Part shown: positions 33,560-45,103 of the stretch, piece after piece | How positions within the stretch are numbered: position 1 is the first letter of the stretch | How the letters are laid out: each line of letters starts with the position of its first letter | Assembly (NCBI GenBank): GCA_001931875.2 | Contig: MSJH02000538.1 | Coordinates: 7,276-71,275, forward strand | Length of the DNA stretch: 64,000 nucleotides | Direction: 5' to 3' | Origin: Byssochlamys sp. IMV 00236 | Lineage: Eukaryota > Ascomycota > Eurotiomycetes > Eurotiales > Thermoascaceae | Notes under the pieces: generated by a model | Seen by the model: only the letters and a program-made list of their open reading frames with translations | Database searches by the model: none | What the model was told of the DNA's origin: nothing | Position numbers and translations under genes: made by a program

Positions 33560-36500
33560 AAAGGAAGAGCAAATACATACGGCGTCTAAAAAGGCTAAAC
33601 CGGCCGTTTTTTATATGACTGGGGTGCCAGTTCAAACGACATTTGGTTTTATGAGCGCGACCGATATGGTCGGATTAATACACGGCTCTCAGTCAGCCGC
33701 GAAGACGGAGGTTTTTGTTCAAGAACTGTGGAAGGTCCAGCCGAGGATCAAGTGCTCTGATCGATTAGCCCGAGTCTTGACATGTGCAATCATCCCAACT
33801 AGGTGCGATATCGACCTACTCCATATACCTAACAGCTGGTGCACGACGACGACGTGGAACGCATCAACATGACCTTTTGATCACTTCTATGATGAACAAT
33901 CTCGGAAATGCAGTCTTTCCCGAGAAGGATAGCACCATAAGATATCGACGAAGCCTTTCCTGGTGAGACAAGCATTTCACACGACACGACACAATCTGAC
34001 TTATTACGGTAACTCTACGACTGCTGTTATACTTTTCGCATGCGGCAAAACGGGGGCTCTATTCTTTGGGAAAATGCAATCCACTAGACGTGCCCATGAG
34101 CAAGCTGCGGATGCATTGGTTCTCAAGTATCCGATGTACGATAGACTACTTAAAACGTCCTTTGATAGAACGAACACATATAGAACCGATATCAATATCG
34201 ATAGAATAGTATAAAAGTTGAGCATTACTGTCTACACTATGCAACGAAGTCATCAAACATTATCAATCTACTTTGCATTACAGGAGTTTATATCCGATAT
34301 ACACATAGACTAGCGACGATCTATGGCTTTCTAGATCATACGTATACCATATCTTCATGGATTCACGCTATGAACAATTGACAGCCTACTTTTATACTAT
34401 CGGTCCATATGAACTTAATGCACCTCGATAATACCGTAGATCTAGTATATTCCACTACTACTACCAACGACGAATTTTTCATCCTAAAACTGTTCTAGTC
34501 AATTTATCAAGTACATACATACCTGCTAACTATCATATGATAGAAAATAAAGCTGACCCCCGCTTAGAGAATTATTATCACGTAAATTAACCGCGGTATC
34601 TGTGATTGTAACTATTAACACCCTTAACTCTAAAACAGAAGAAACTATGGAAAAGTCTATTATGCTGAAATCTGAGATATGATCTGGCTGGACCCCGGTG
34701 GCAAGGTCGACGATTATTTCCATATTCGGGAAATATCATAAGAATTGAAGCTTACCTAACTGATTTAACTACCTGTTCAGTTAGTTAGTTAGGCGGTCAG
34801 TGCTGTCAAACATCTAACTACTAAGTATCTATCTACTCCGTACATATCACAGAGCACTCGGACTATAGCCGCATACCAATAGTACGGAGTACATATCATC
34901 ATTATTATTCATTCATTTTTCGACATTTATACCGCCCCTCCTCCCCGTCAAGCCGTTTTGAGCGTTAGCTCGAGCGCACATACCCACGCCTCCTGGAGTT
35001 TGATGTGTCAGATAAGAAGCTAGTGCGCTTGGCAGTCGACAGAGTTGGTATAGTTACACGGAACGAGCCGTCGTGCAAACCCGTCAAGGGGGACTGGTAA
35101 TATAAAGTATCACATTTGCGGCTGCTGCTGGAGTCTGATATGACATCGGCGGATCCAAAGATCGACATACCTCCCCCCCCCCGCTATGTACCACGAAAAG
35201 ACAAGGTCCATTTGATGTAAATATTATTATTGTCGGACTCGCGTGGCGGCGCTTTGTTGTATGTACTTACGGAGTGCGGAGCAGTATTGACAGGTCACAT
35301 GATTTGGATAATTGAGCCAGCTCAAGAAACTATTTGCTGATTATAGAGTATGGGATGCGAATAATACCCACACTGAGTCGTCGCCTCTTTTCAACGGTAG
35401 AAGTTATCTATCGCCCGCTGTCTCGGCTTGGGTGGCGTCTGTGCGAGGGTCCGTGAGTTAGGGAAATATCTTCCTACGCATCTGTATGGGCTTGATGTCT
35501 GCGATAGGTAAGGTAATGTCGTCGTGATACTGTGCCATGCATCTTTCCCTAAGCCTCATTTGATCGATCAAGCATAACTATTTTATACCGCCCTGCACAG
35601 TGCAGGCTTCGTTGTCTTGGGTTGCATTATTTAGTTCGTTGATAGCGAGAGTATTAGTAAGCTGTCCTCTTCGTGAAAGGAATCTATCTATCTGGCCAGG
35701 GACCAGTTCTGCGGTCCATATGGAAACGCAGTTGATGACACCGGTCTTGGTTGCTCTCAGTCCAATGCAACATATCTGGCTTACAATGTCATCAGTTGTT
35801 GCTGCCAGATGAGCGACGGTTGATGAGGACATTCTAGACAAGTCCATGACTTTCGTATGTGCAGTACAGTACGTATCTGGAGAGCTCATATTCCCGAGTC
35901 GCCGGCATTTGAGATCAGAGAACAGACCACTTCCAACGGTGCGGTCTCACCGGATGGCTGGCGCTGAGATGCATATGGAGCTGCACGAGATCTGCGTATG
36001 ACAGATTCCAAAGTAAGGTCTGGCCGGGGAACTGCAGGCTGCACGCCGCACGAACCCTCTCATGTTCCTGCGGCGAAAGTCCGACGACATAACTAATCGG
36101 GGTGGCTTCTGCCTTCAGAGGACTGAGCATACAGCTCCGTTCATCTCCGGCGCAAGTAATACAGAACCAAGTACATGCATGGCTGGCTATGTTCCCTAGC
36201 CTCCATCCGACAGTTGACCGAAAGAGCCTAGTATTCATCCCTCCGCATTTGATCTTCAATAATCAGTGTATAGTCCATGAACGAGCGGGGTTATGACCGT
36301 ATTATTGTCGCTACAACGAGTACTTTCAGGACGTTGCCTTTCGGATACTGTACCTTTCATTGGAAGACAGTCTGTATTAATGATTATTACCTGTATCCAT
36401 CTTATCAGAAACAGGTTATGGCCAGACGTAATCTTGGCAATCCCGAGGCCGTGGACAGTCGTAGATCATGTGAACGGCGGCCATAACAAAGACGATGGTA

Positions 36501-39500
36501 ACCAATTAAGCGTCCAACGTCCACGGACCAGGAGATTTAGGATGTGCAGAAGAGATGGCCGCCCAGGAGGCCCGAGGGCGGTTCCGAGAAAACACGAGAT
36601 CGCCGGACAGGAAACTAGAGAAGTCAATTGGTCGTTCAAATTTTATTTTATTTTTTTTTCCGGCCCAAGAGGGTTTAGCCATGTCCACTTCCATGATCGA
36701 GATCTTCCATCCCGGATATCTCACTAGAGCACGCCACGCCCGGTTAGCTGCCGATTCCAATAATCTGGCCAACTGGTAAGACTCACCTTGGCGCGCGCGC
36801 CAGCCGGCTGCACAGTTCCGTGAAGAGATTTTGGGCGCCGATCAAGCCCGGATCTTGCTGTCCAGAGGTCCGATCTGGGATCAGATGTGAAGAGTTGAGA
36901 CGGGGGGAGGTCTGACCTTCCTGATCGGGGATAAGGCCGTATTCGCCCATCCATGTTGTTCAAGCTCCAACGGCGCGGAATGGGCTTGGATCTACTAGTT
37001 CGTTCAGAACTCAGATACTTAGCCAAGATCTCCCTGATCTCTCTATCTCAGTAACGTCACCCCTCACTAGACCAGAAAGGTACCCCCCTTTTCTTCACAG
37101 TTGGCTTGTCTTGACCCCCGAATTCCCCTACTTGAGACTAGGCTCAAGATCCAAACTACACAGACATTTTCCCGGTTTCTGTAAGAATTCCGATACGATG
37201 CTGCGATTTTCAGGCACATCAGAAAAAGTTTCCGAGGATTGCTCATCTCGGCTGCATTCTTCCCCGGTCCATAACAATATGCCACACGGGACATGGCCAG
37301 CCAGCAGTCGGTGAAATCATCTTACAGAGAAAGGAGGGACGCACACAATAACAATAATAGTAATAGTAAAGGTTGTTTGATCTTCCCGTAACGGTCGAGC
37401 TGCAACTAGCGGTCCAGCGGGCCGGTAATCATCATCATCATCATCATCATTATTATTATATCGCTCACTTTTATGGTCGAAATGATGTATGGATGGACTT
37501 TGATGTTTGGTGATGCAGTTCGCCTTTAAGCGAGATCGCCGGAAGACTAACCCACCCACCCATTTTGACAGGTGTGGTGCTGGAGCATCAATAATAATAA
37601 TAAATCGATCTGATCTGAGATTCCAAGTGGAGTAAGAGTAAAACAGTCGAGAAAACCAGCAGTACCGCCACATCATATGATGAATCTCGTGTACTCAGAA
37701 GAAGAAGAACTATCGTTGTTCAGGCTTCTTTTTTTTTCGTGACGACGCGACGGTGTTGAGCTGATCTGTCAAAGCGTGATTGGTGACCAACTAAGTAGCG
37801 GTCTTTCTCCCTTTTTTTTTCAACTAGATTCTGTTAGCCTGGTTGTTCGTTGAGTTCCCAATAATTCCCGCGAACTCTGCTGTCGTTCGAAGCGACGTTC
37901 TGGATGCGTATACTGTTGCTTTTTCTGTACCACCTTGTCGGCTGTCTTTGCCGTCTATATCGCCAGGCATGCTTATTTTTGGGAACTTCTCCTTAGCTAG
38001 CTAGCTAACCGAACGAACCGAATCAGCCTCTCTTGAAGGCTGAGCACTGAAACTTCTGCGCTACTTCACAGCGTAATACGTAATACAGGACTCCCAACTT
38101 TTCCGTCATGGTGTGCGTAAAGTAAAGTAGAGGAGTGATCAATAATACTACATACCCTAGATATTATTCGAACGGAATCACGGGAATCAGCCTAAATCCT
38201 AACACCCAGAGCTAGTAATCATAGTCTCTGAGTCTTGAGATCAGATAGCGTGTAGTTAATTAAATGATAGTCACAGCTAGCATTCGTACTATGATTATTG
38301 AGGTGCCTCTTACCTGAACCATGTAATCATTCAGGCAGCAAACGAATGAAGGGAAAATGATAGGGCGTGGCGGCGCCAGAAGAACAAAATCGCATACAAA
38401 TAAAACGTTCCCAGAGAAGCCATCCAATCTCGAGCCGTGTCAGGGGCGTCACTGAACGGGGCTATTGTTCGATTCAGAGATCGCAGTGGAGAATAATTAT
38501 AATTCGACCGTAGGACTCTAGACATTCTTTTTTCACCCGCGCGTTGAGGAACGTAATACTACTATGTTGATTAGCGGGAAGTGTTAACCGCCAAAATGAG
38601 ATTAAAACAAAAAAAAAAGAGATCAGAATCAGATCGATACGGTTGTGGATCTCCGTGCGCCAAAGCGTCCGCATCTCCGCGGAAAGGAAGAGATGAAAGT
38701 GTCCTCAGCAGCCTATGCAAACTTTCGAGCCGAAATGACTTGGAGAATCTGATCGTATAATTACTTTACAATGATCAATTAGTGCAGAAGGCTGGAGTGA
38801 CTCCGAGTGAGAAGAATAGGGGCGCAGCGGAACATTTCCGTTTTAGAACAAGATGATCGCGATCACGAAACGACTAAAGAAAACGATCGAATTCGATTGA
38901 CATTGACGATCCTTGGTGCTCTGGGGCGAAAAGAATTGAGCCCGGAGATCTGCAGCGATCGACCACGCAGTAGCATCTGCGCTTTGATTTTGGATGCACT
39001 TTGTCAGGACCGTTGAACATGGCCAGGGTCATGAATCCTGCCTCAAGAATTTCATTCCCTTTCATCGTCAAGGCAGATGGTACGAGTAACCATTCCTCTG
39101 AACAACTGAGACAAATAACATTTATATTATATGATGCAATTAATGACAATATGGATATGACTGAATCACGACGGTAAAAGCGGCGATAGACACACAGACG
39201 TTTTTGACTAGGCAACCCAATTTTAATTTTTGCCTCCCAGCACACCTAGTACTTGAAAATCATAAAATCACTTCCGAGAGCCTCCAGTTACACAAGGAGG
39301 CGCGGGACATGAGAATTTGCCACATTTTTTTTTCATGAACTGAACAATTAGAAATACTTTAAGTGGGGTATAATGGTCAAAGTAGAACGGGGGAATCGAG
39401 ACGAAACGTGCGCACAGGAGTAGATCTTGTATGCAGGGTGGAAAATTTCAGCAGGGTAGAATGTAGGGTAACGAGAAATAGCTAGGCATATCAACGTAGA

Positions 39501-39859
39501 AGGGGATATAACAGATCAGGAACACAGTTATAAGGGGCAAAAAAAAAAACACACAAAATCCGCTGTGGACAGGGGGAATCTTGTAACGCGATAACGTCCC
39601 CGACAAAATGACAACCGGAACAGGTAAATTTTGAAATCAAAGAACGTAAGGGCGCCACGTAGGGACCAGCAAAGCAGGAATCATCAATGCACTCTGCGCC
39701 TTCGTACCCATAGTTGCCGTGCCGCATCCCTTAGCAGGGCCGCAACAATATCCGGGATACTGAGGCACTTGACCGCCAAAGAAGTAAGGATCTGAACGAA
39801 CGCCCGTATGCTTCTAAATTAAACCCTCTTCAGAACGCCAAAAATGAGACAGAAAATTA
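33560..39859. other. Gene-poor stretch of about 6.3 kb
   Basis: No supported gene. Minus-strand frames at 35578-35889 (103 codons) and 35915-36259 (114 codons) adjoin but share neither frame nor a consistent splice pair and match nothing I know. Two TACGGAGTA-type copies lie 49 bp apart at 34834-34842 and 34883-34891. Also present: an inverted repeat CTAACTGA/TCAGTTAG near 34756-34784, a C-run at about 35173-35182, a GAT/ATC run at 37428-37459 and several long T runs. The right end is 3' flank of nsdD. Confidence 0.5.
37428..37459 (+). repeat. ATC/ATT trinucleotide microsatellite
   Basis: About seven ATC units run into three ATT units in non-coding DNA. Copy number is likely to vary between strains. 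Confidence 0.85.
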
Positions 39860-41708
39860 TTAGTGAGGTGTCGGAGATGCCGAGTCGAGACCACTTTTCG
39901 GTTTCAGATTCGAACCCAAAGAAGAAGCCTTATTAGCACCCATTTTGCGCGTGAGTTTCGCATAGTGCAAACCGCAAGCGTTGCAAAGAGTCCGAGCACC
40001 GTCCGGACCACGGCGCCACTCGGGGGTTTCTGCTCTATTGCAGCTATGACAACGTCCTGGAGGAGCAGCTTTCTGTAACCAGAAAAAGTTAGACAAAAAA
40101 TGGAAAATGCAACGGCAGAGAGAGATAGGAAAAAGGACCTACCCCGCGTCGCTTTTTGGGGTCAGCACCTGCGAATCCACCAGCCCCCTTGAATTCATCG
40201 TGATACATTCCACCATGATCATCATCATAGGGACTGTCCGTTTTGAAAGCCTGCCGCTGTCTTTGCTCTGCGAGAGTATGTTCCTGATTCAAGACCGCGG
40301 TTCTTATCCGGATCAATGCGTCCTGGTTACGACGCTGGAGCTGCAATAGCTCATCAATCTCGTTCAGTGAAGGAAGAGACCCTAAAATTGGACCAGAGCG
40401 TTGTGTCTGATGGGCCCTGGCGGCATAGTGACGCGAGAACTCCAGCGTCCGCGAACTTACGTCGGTGATCTACTATGATTAGCTTCTTCTTGCGGGAAAG
40501 AGAAGTCGGAATAAAAGACCGTACTGGATACGTACCTCGTTGAGAGAAGTCTCGACATCATAACTATCAAGATGTCTCTTGACGGAATCGCTGTGGGGTT
40601 GACCCGGCATGGCAGGACGAGTCACGAGGCTCCTCTTCATTTCTTCCATGCGATGTTGTTCTGCCGCGCCGGCCTTCCAAGGAACTCCAGTGTAAGGCCG
40701 ACTATCATATGGAGCAGAAGGATACGACCCAGTACCGCTGGAGGGTTGTGACTGATATGAAAAGGACTGGTTGTAAGGAGAGTATGTGGTAGGCGAGGCC
40801 ATAGACCCAACTGAGCCTTGTGCACTATACTCGTAGGCGGACGATGTCTGAGAAACTTGAAGAGATGGGGCGCCAGTTCTCGAGCTTTGGGTTGGAGATT
40901 TCCCTGAGCTAAGAGAGGGGAGGGAAGGATTCCTTGAGTCTTGGCTATTGAGGGACGCGAGGCTGGAGCGGGAGGCCTCCGCCTGGGACAATCCCGCTTG
41001 ACCGTTTTGGTACGGGTAAGCGGGTTCTCGCAGGTATGGAGCCGATGTAGAGCCGTTCGAAAACGGATTGGGAGGACCTGGAGGACCTTCCACGCTGGAC
41101 CGCGATATCAGGTTGGCAGGTAACGGTGGAGGCGCGTGATGGGCCGGTTGTGAAGGCGGGCCAGAGGAGGGAGGCCCAGTATATGGTAGAGGGTTATCAT
41201 TGCCCAGAGCCTCATGTATAGAAGGCAGAGATTGCCTCTGAGGTTGGGAATGCGATTGATCCTTCTCGTCTTCCACAGCCCTGCGCGAATCGGGCGGGGA
41301 TATGTATCCTGACTGTAGTGGCGCCGAACTGGTGGATGATGGATAAGAGTAAGGTGGTGGTGGGCCGGAATATATGGACGTAGGACTAACAAGAGGTGCT
41401 GTTGACACCCCAACTGTCGTGGCCATGGTGGGATATTTCTGGAGAGGTCTAGATCCGTCTTTTTTGATCTGTTCCAACTCCAGGAAGCCTATTGATGGTA
41501 GACAATCTCTAATCGACGGAATTTCGGTTAGCATGGATGATCCTAACATCAAAGATGACGCGACCTTCAACAAATCAATCGCAGACTCAGGAGAATTCCA
41601 GCTGAAAACTGAAACAACGGGTCGCCAAGTGTAGAAATAGAAATTCTGGCAGCAATGAATCTTAAGGAGCACAAACCTGGGCCTTGTTCCAGCTCCCAGT
41701 GTCCCCAT
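39860..41708 (-). CDS. nsdD: GATA-type transcription factor NsdD
   Basis: Nuclear GATA factor; in Aspergillus nidulans NsdD is required for sexual development and represses conidiation through brlA. The zinc finger is near the C-terminus with C-x2-C-x18-C-x2-C spacing (CHSC..CNAC) followed by the basic YAKLTRKMG. Conserved NsdD blocks are seen: TAPLVSPTSIYSGPPPPYSYPSS split across the N-terminus, ITDVSSRTLEFSRHYAARAH, and SLPSLNEIDELL. Core exons end at 40536, then 40469-40143 and 40072-39860. Three starts are possible. ATG 41426 gives 476 aa, close to the published A. nidulans length of about 461. ATG 41549 gives 517 aa in an open frame. ATG 41708 with removal of a 75-nt intron (41676-41602, phases match) gives 545 aa. 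The segment TEIPSIRDCLPSIGFLELEQ between them looks truly coding. The span given is the longest form. Confidence 0.92.
41602..41676 (-). other. nsdD: Candidate 5' intron of nsdD
   Basis: On the minus strand it runs from GTTTGTGC to a pyrimidine-rich TTTCAGTTTTCAG. It is 75 nt, in frame and stop-free, so it can be spliced or read through. Splicing joins MGTLGAGTRP to SWNSPESAIDLL in the same frame. Confidence 0.5.
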
Positions 41709-43382
41709 CCCGCCAGTCTATCCGGGATCAATAGGCCAGCGTCTTCCCCGAGCTCATCCACGGAGACGCTTTCACCAGTATTTCTTGCTCTATTCTTAAA
41801 TCCAATATACAATGTTTCAGAACAATCTGCAGCCCCCGACTCAAGACTCTTCTTATCGACGTTGGTTGCGCGGCCTTGTGATTTCTGCCGTACAATCCGG
41901 TTCCCAAACGTAGCTCCCAAAGTTTTCTGCGTCGTGGAAACGAGTCTTGATTGCAGGCGTCGCCGTTGTGAGAATCGCAAACCCTTTCTTTTTCGGTAAC
42001 AGAAAAGTGACACCGTGCAAGTCCATGCAAAGGGGACAGGAAAAACCCGTGCGGATAGTGGCGTAGAAGAAAAGAAAAGAATAAATAATAATAGAAATAA
42101 AATAGAAATAATAAAAAAAAAAACAAACAGTGAGGCGTCGCAACAAGACCACGATGACTGATCGCCCGGATAGCCGTTCAAGGGTGTACGGGGAAAGTCG
42201 AGGCGCAGAATCGTAGTGCGGGAAGTAGATTAGATCGCGACAGGTTTTCTTTCTCGCATATGAGGGAGCATCTGCCAGACGAAACCTCCGTTGCTATTCT
42301 GCTGCGGCCGGCCAGATCAGATCGACTTTAGCAGCGGCTGTGGCGATGGACGCTGGAGAGGGGCCGAGCGGGACTGTGATGCAAGGGATAGCTTGCTGTG
42401 TCGCGTGGGTTGGGAGCGTTCTTCTCAGCAACAGCGTCCGGAGATATAAGGAAAGGGTTGAAGAGACGAGAGGAAGGGGGAGGTCAGAGGAAGAGAGGTG
42501 AGGAATGTAGTAGACGGCTGCGCGGGATACTGGACAGGATATGAGGAAGGAATGGAGAGGAAGCGCGCCAGCAACAGCTAGGAGATGTTGACAGAAGTAA
42601 TAATGGTCGCCCCAGTGCGACCCGCGTAGATGTCTCCAGTACGGAGAAGTGAGTGTCCTTTAGCCCTTTTTCTGACGCCGCTGTACACCTCCCGTACGGA
42701 GAGAAGAGCAGACCAGTTGCAGCAGCGGAAAGCCAGAACAGGAACCGCGTCTAAGAATGAGGATCGAGTATCATCGATTCGTCCCGCCCATCGTGACAAA
42801 TGTTACGGCGAATTACGGGGGTCTTACAGGACGCGAACATGCGGATCTTCTACGAAATGTGGAGTGGATTTGGATCATTGGCGATGTGCGGGTATCTTGG
42901 TGGAGGCGCGATGGGGACGACCAGGGGTCCGTGATGCTGACTTGAAAAAAAGGAACCGCTCCCAAGGATTGAGGACAGTCGACGAGGCCAAAGACGAAAA
43001 GGTGGGCGAGTGCTAGCCAGAGGCTGAGTGGCCGCCATCCACGCAAGGCCGAAGTTGACTCCGCAGGGTACGACTCCCGGAGATGCGCTGCCGTTGTCGA
43101 TGCGTGAGACCGTCAGATCCAGCCCGAGAATTAGCTGGCATACTAAGGCTGCTGGCTCCAGCGCGGTGCGTAAGGATCAGAAAAAAAAGTGGAATGGCTC
43201 CCCATCCTTAGTCGCTGGCCGGCGATAGTGGGACGGATCAGGCATGGAGATCCATAGATCGTGAACTACGCTGTTTCGGGAAAAGGTCGGTCCTGACGCG
43301 CGAACAGCGGCTTTTTAAGGGGCAAAGGACCGCGAGACGCCAAATTGACCGGGGAGACAGGTGTTGTGTTGGTATTGTTGTC

Positions 43383-43455
43383 GATTGATTGATTGATTGA
43401 GTGGGTGAGTGAGTGAGTGAGTGGTTGATAGATAGATAGATTGATTGATTGATTG
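43383..43455 (+). repeat. Compound tetranucleotide microsatellite (GATT, GAGT, GATA)
   Basis: Runs of GATT, then GAGT, then GATA, then GATT again fill 73 bp of non-coding DNA. The symmetric order suggests slippage and point change from one ancestral GATT array. Confidence 0.85.
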
Positions 43456-45061
43456 TCCGCTTACTCCTCGATTTTATATGATTCCATTCCCTGTCCCCGT
43501 AATGCGCACCCGGCTTTGACGGATATCAGATGCTGACCAGATCTGGCATCGAACCGCCACGGATCCATTGTCCCGCTGAGGCGCTGTAAGCGAGACTGTC
43601 CTATCGTAGGACATAGAGAGACCAAGGTGGGCGCAGTGCTTTGCAGAGCCCAGGGGGGTCAAAATAGGTGGGTCCCGTGAAAGCGGGTGAGATGGATGAT
43701 CATGGTTTATTGCTGGCCTGGGACGGGGAGGGGTAAACCCGTGTCGCCTGCAAGAATAGGATTGTGCGCGATCCGTGGCTAGTAAATACGGCCAAGCATG
43801 GCTGTGGTCGGCGATCCGGCCGGACGGAGCCCAGCGAATGGCAATCGATAAGATCGGAGATCCAACGCCCTGGATCTCTCCTAGAAGTCTGCGCGGAAGT
43901 TCTCGAACAACGCACGTTCTGTTGTATTGAGAGCAGATTGGAAGCGATAGTTAACCCTGAGCTTCCTGTCCCCGGCAAATGATGTTACCCGCAAAGCTTT
44001 GCGCTCGCAGATAAGCATATCTACGGGAGAATCCTATCTCGAAGGACAGACAGCGTCTTGCAGAATGACTGTTGGAACTATTGGAACTAGAAATCGCTCA
44101 TTCTCAACGGGACAGTCATCTCTGCGAAGATCCAGAATTCTCAATACTCCGTACACGGGCACGGCATCCAACTGAAGCCTTTTTTTAGAAAGCTCAGATC
44201 GCTTCAAACTATCGGTCCATGGGTCGATCCGAAGAGCACAATGATAGGAATAAGATATGACTTGGCAGCTCCATCGGTTTATTGAGTTTTCGGCTGTGAT
44301 GATGAGCATCCGCCGCAGACTACGGTAATTCATCTGATCGAACAATGCAAATGCCTTCCGCTGGAGCTGCAAACCCACGGGGACAGAGTGAACCTAGAAG
44401 ATCTACATCTCGAACCGGATTGCAATCTTCATTTGATATTAAGGTTGTTAGCTATGTCCGGTTATCGTTTCAAACCATACTGGGAGCCGCAAACAAGTCA
44501 TGATCAAAGATGGTTATATCTCCGAGTGGTGTCGGGGATCAGTCCCACTAGTGGCCACGATCGTCAAGATGTCCATCAACTCCTGGACTAAAGCCACGAC
44601 TCGCCCGAGACGTTGGCGTCCTGCATCGCGTATCGATCGGCATCTGTCACCCTAATGTCAAGGGGCTTGCGAGCGCTTCAGACCTATCGAGTCCTCTTGA
44701 CAGGGGTGGGACAACTGGGTAGAGCTCCCCGGACAACCCCCCAAGTTCAACTACAGATCACTCCGTAATCCGTATACCATATAATACGGACTATGGAGTA
44801 TGGGTACGTCCTTCTACCGATTGGCCTATAACTGGGCTGGGAGCGTCAAGAATAAGTTTAGACAGCGACTTGTCCCGACCGAAAGGGTTTACCCAAGATG
44901 CCTGGAGACCAGCTACTCCTGCACTTCGACTAAAGGGGCAATCATTGATCCTCAGGTCCGCCTGCAGTCGATGCTGTGAGCTTCTCATTATTATTATTGT
45001 TATTATTGAACTGGCTGGTCCGATCCGCAGTTAACCTAGCTGGTAACTACAATAATGATAT

Positions 45062-45103
45062 ACCACCACTACTAACTACTACTACCACCACCACCACCAC
45101 CAC
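45062..45103 (+). repeat. ACT/ACC trinucleotide microsatellite
   Basis: CCACCACTACTAACTAC leads into about four ACT and seven ACC units. It is non-coding; a short frame reads it as poly-Thr, which I consider chance. Confidence 0.8.

Noticed and set aside
35578..36259. Two adjoining minus-strand frames that might be exons of one gene
   Set aside because: The only strong donor (GTGAGA) and the nearby acceptor give mismatched phases, and no family is recognised.
33560..39859. CRISPR-like or phage-like repeats
   Set aside because: Only simple microsatellites are present; no spaced direct repeats, and the DNA is fungal nuclear.
41567..42181. 204-codon minus-strand frame overlapping the nsdD 5' region
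   Set aside because: Its splice donor is in the wrong phase for joining to NsdD, and the N-terminal part is poly-Phe/Leu from a homopolymer run; more likely leader sequence.
42813..43046. Short frames on both strands between nsdD and the microsatellite
   Set aside because: Similar length on both strands, no motif, no splice signals in phase.
43474..43662. A GGTTCGATGCC on the minus strand, like a tRNA B-box
   Set aside because: No A-box or cloverleaf could be built around it.
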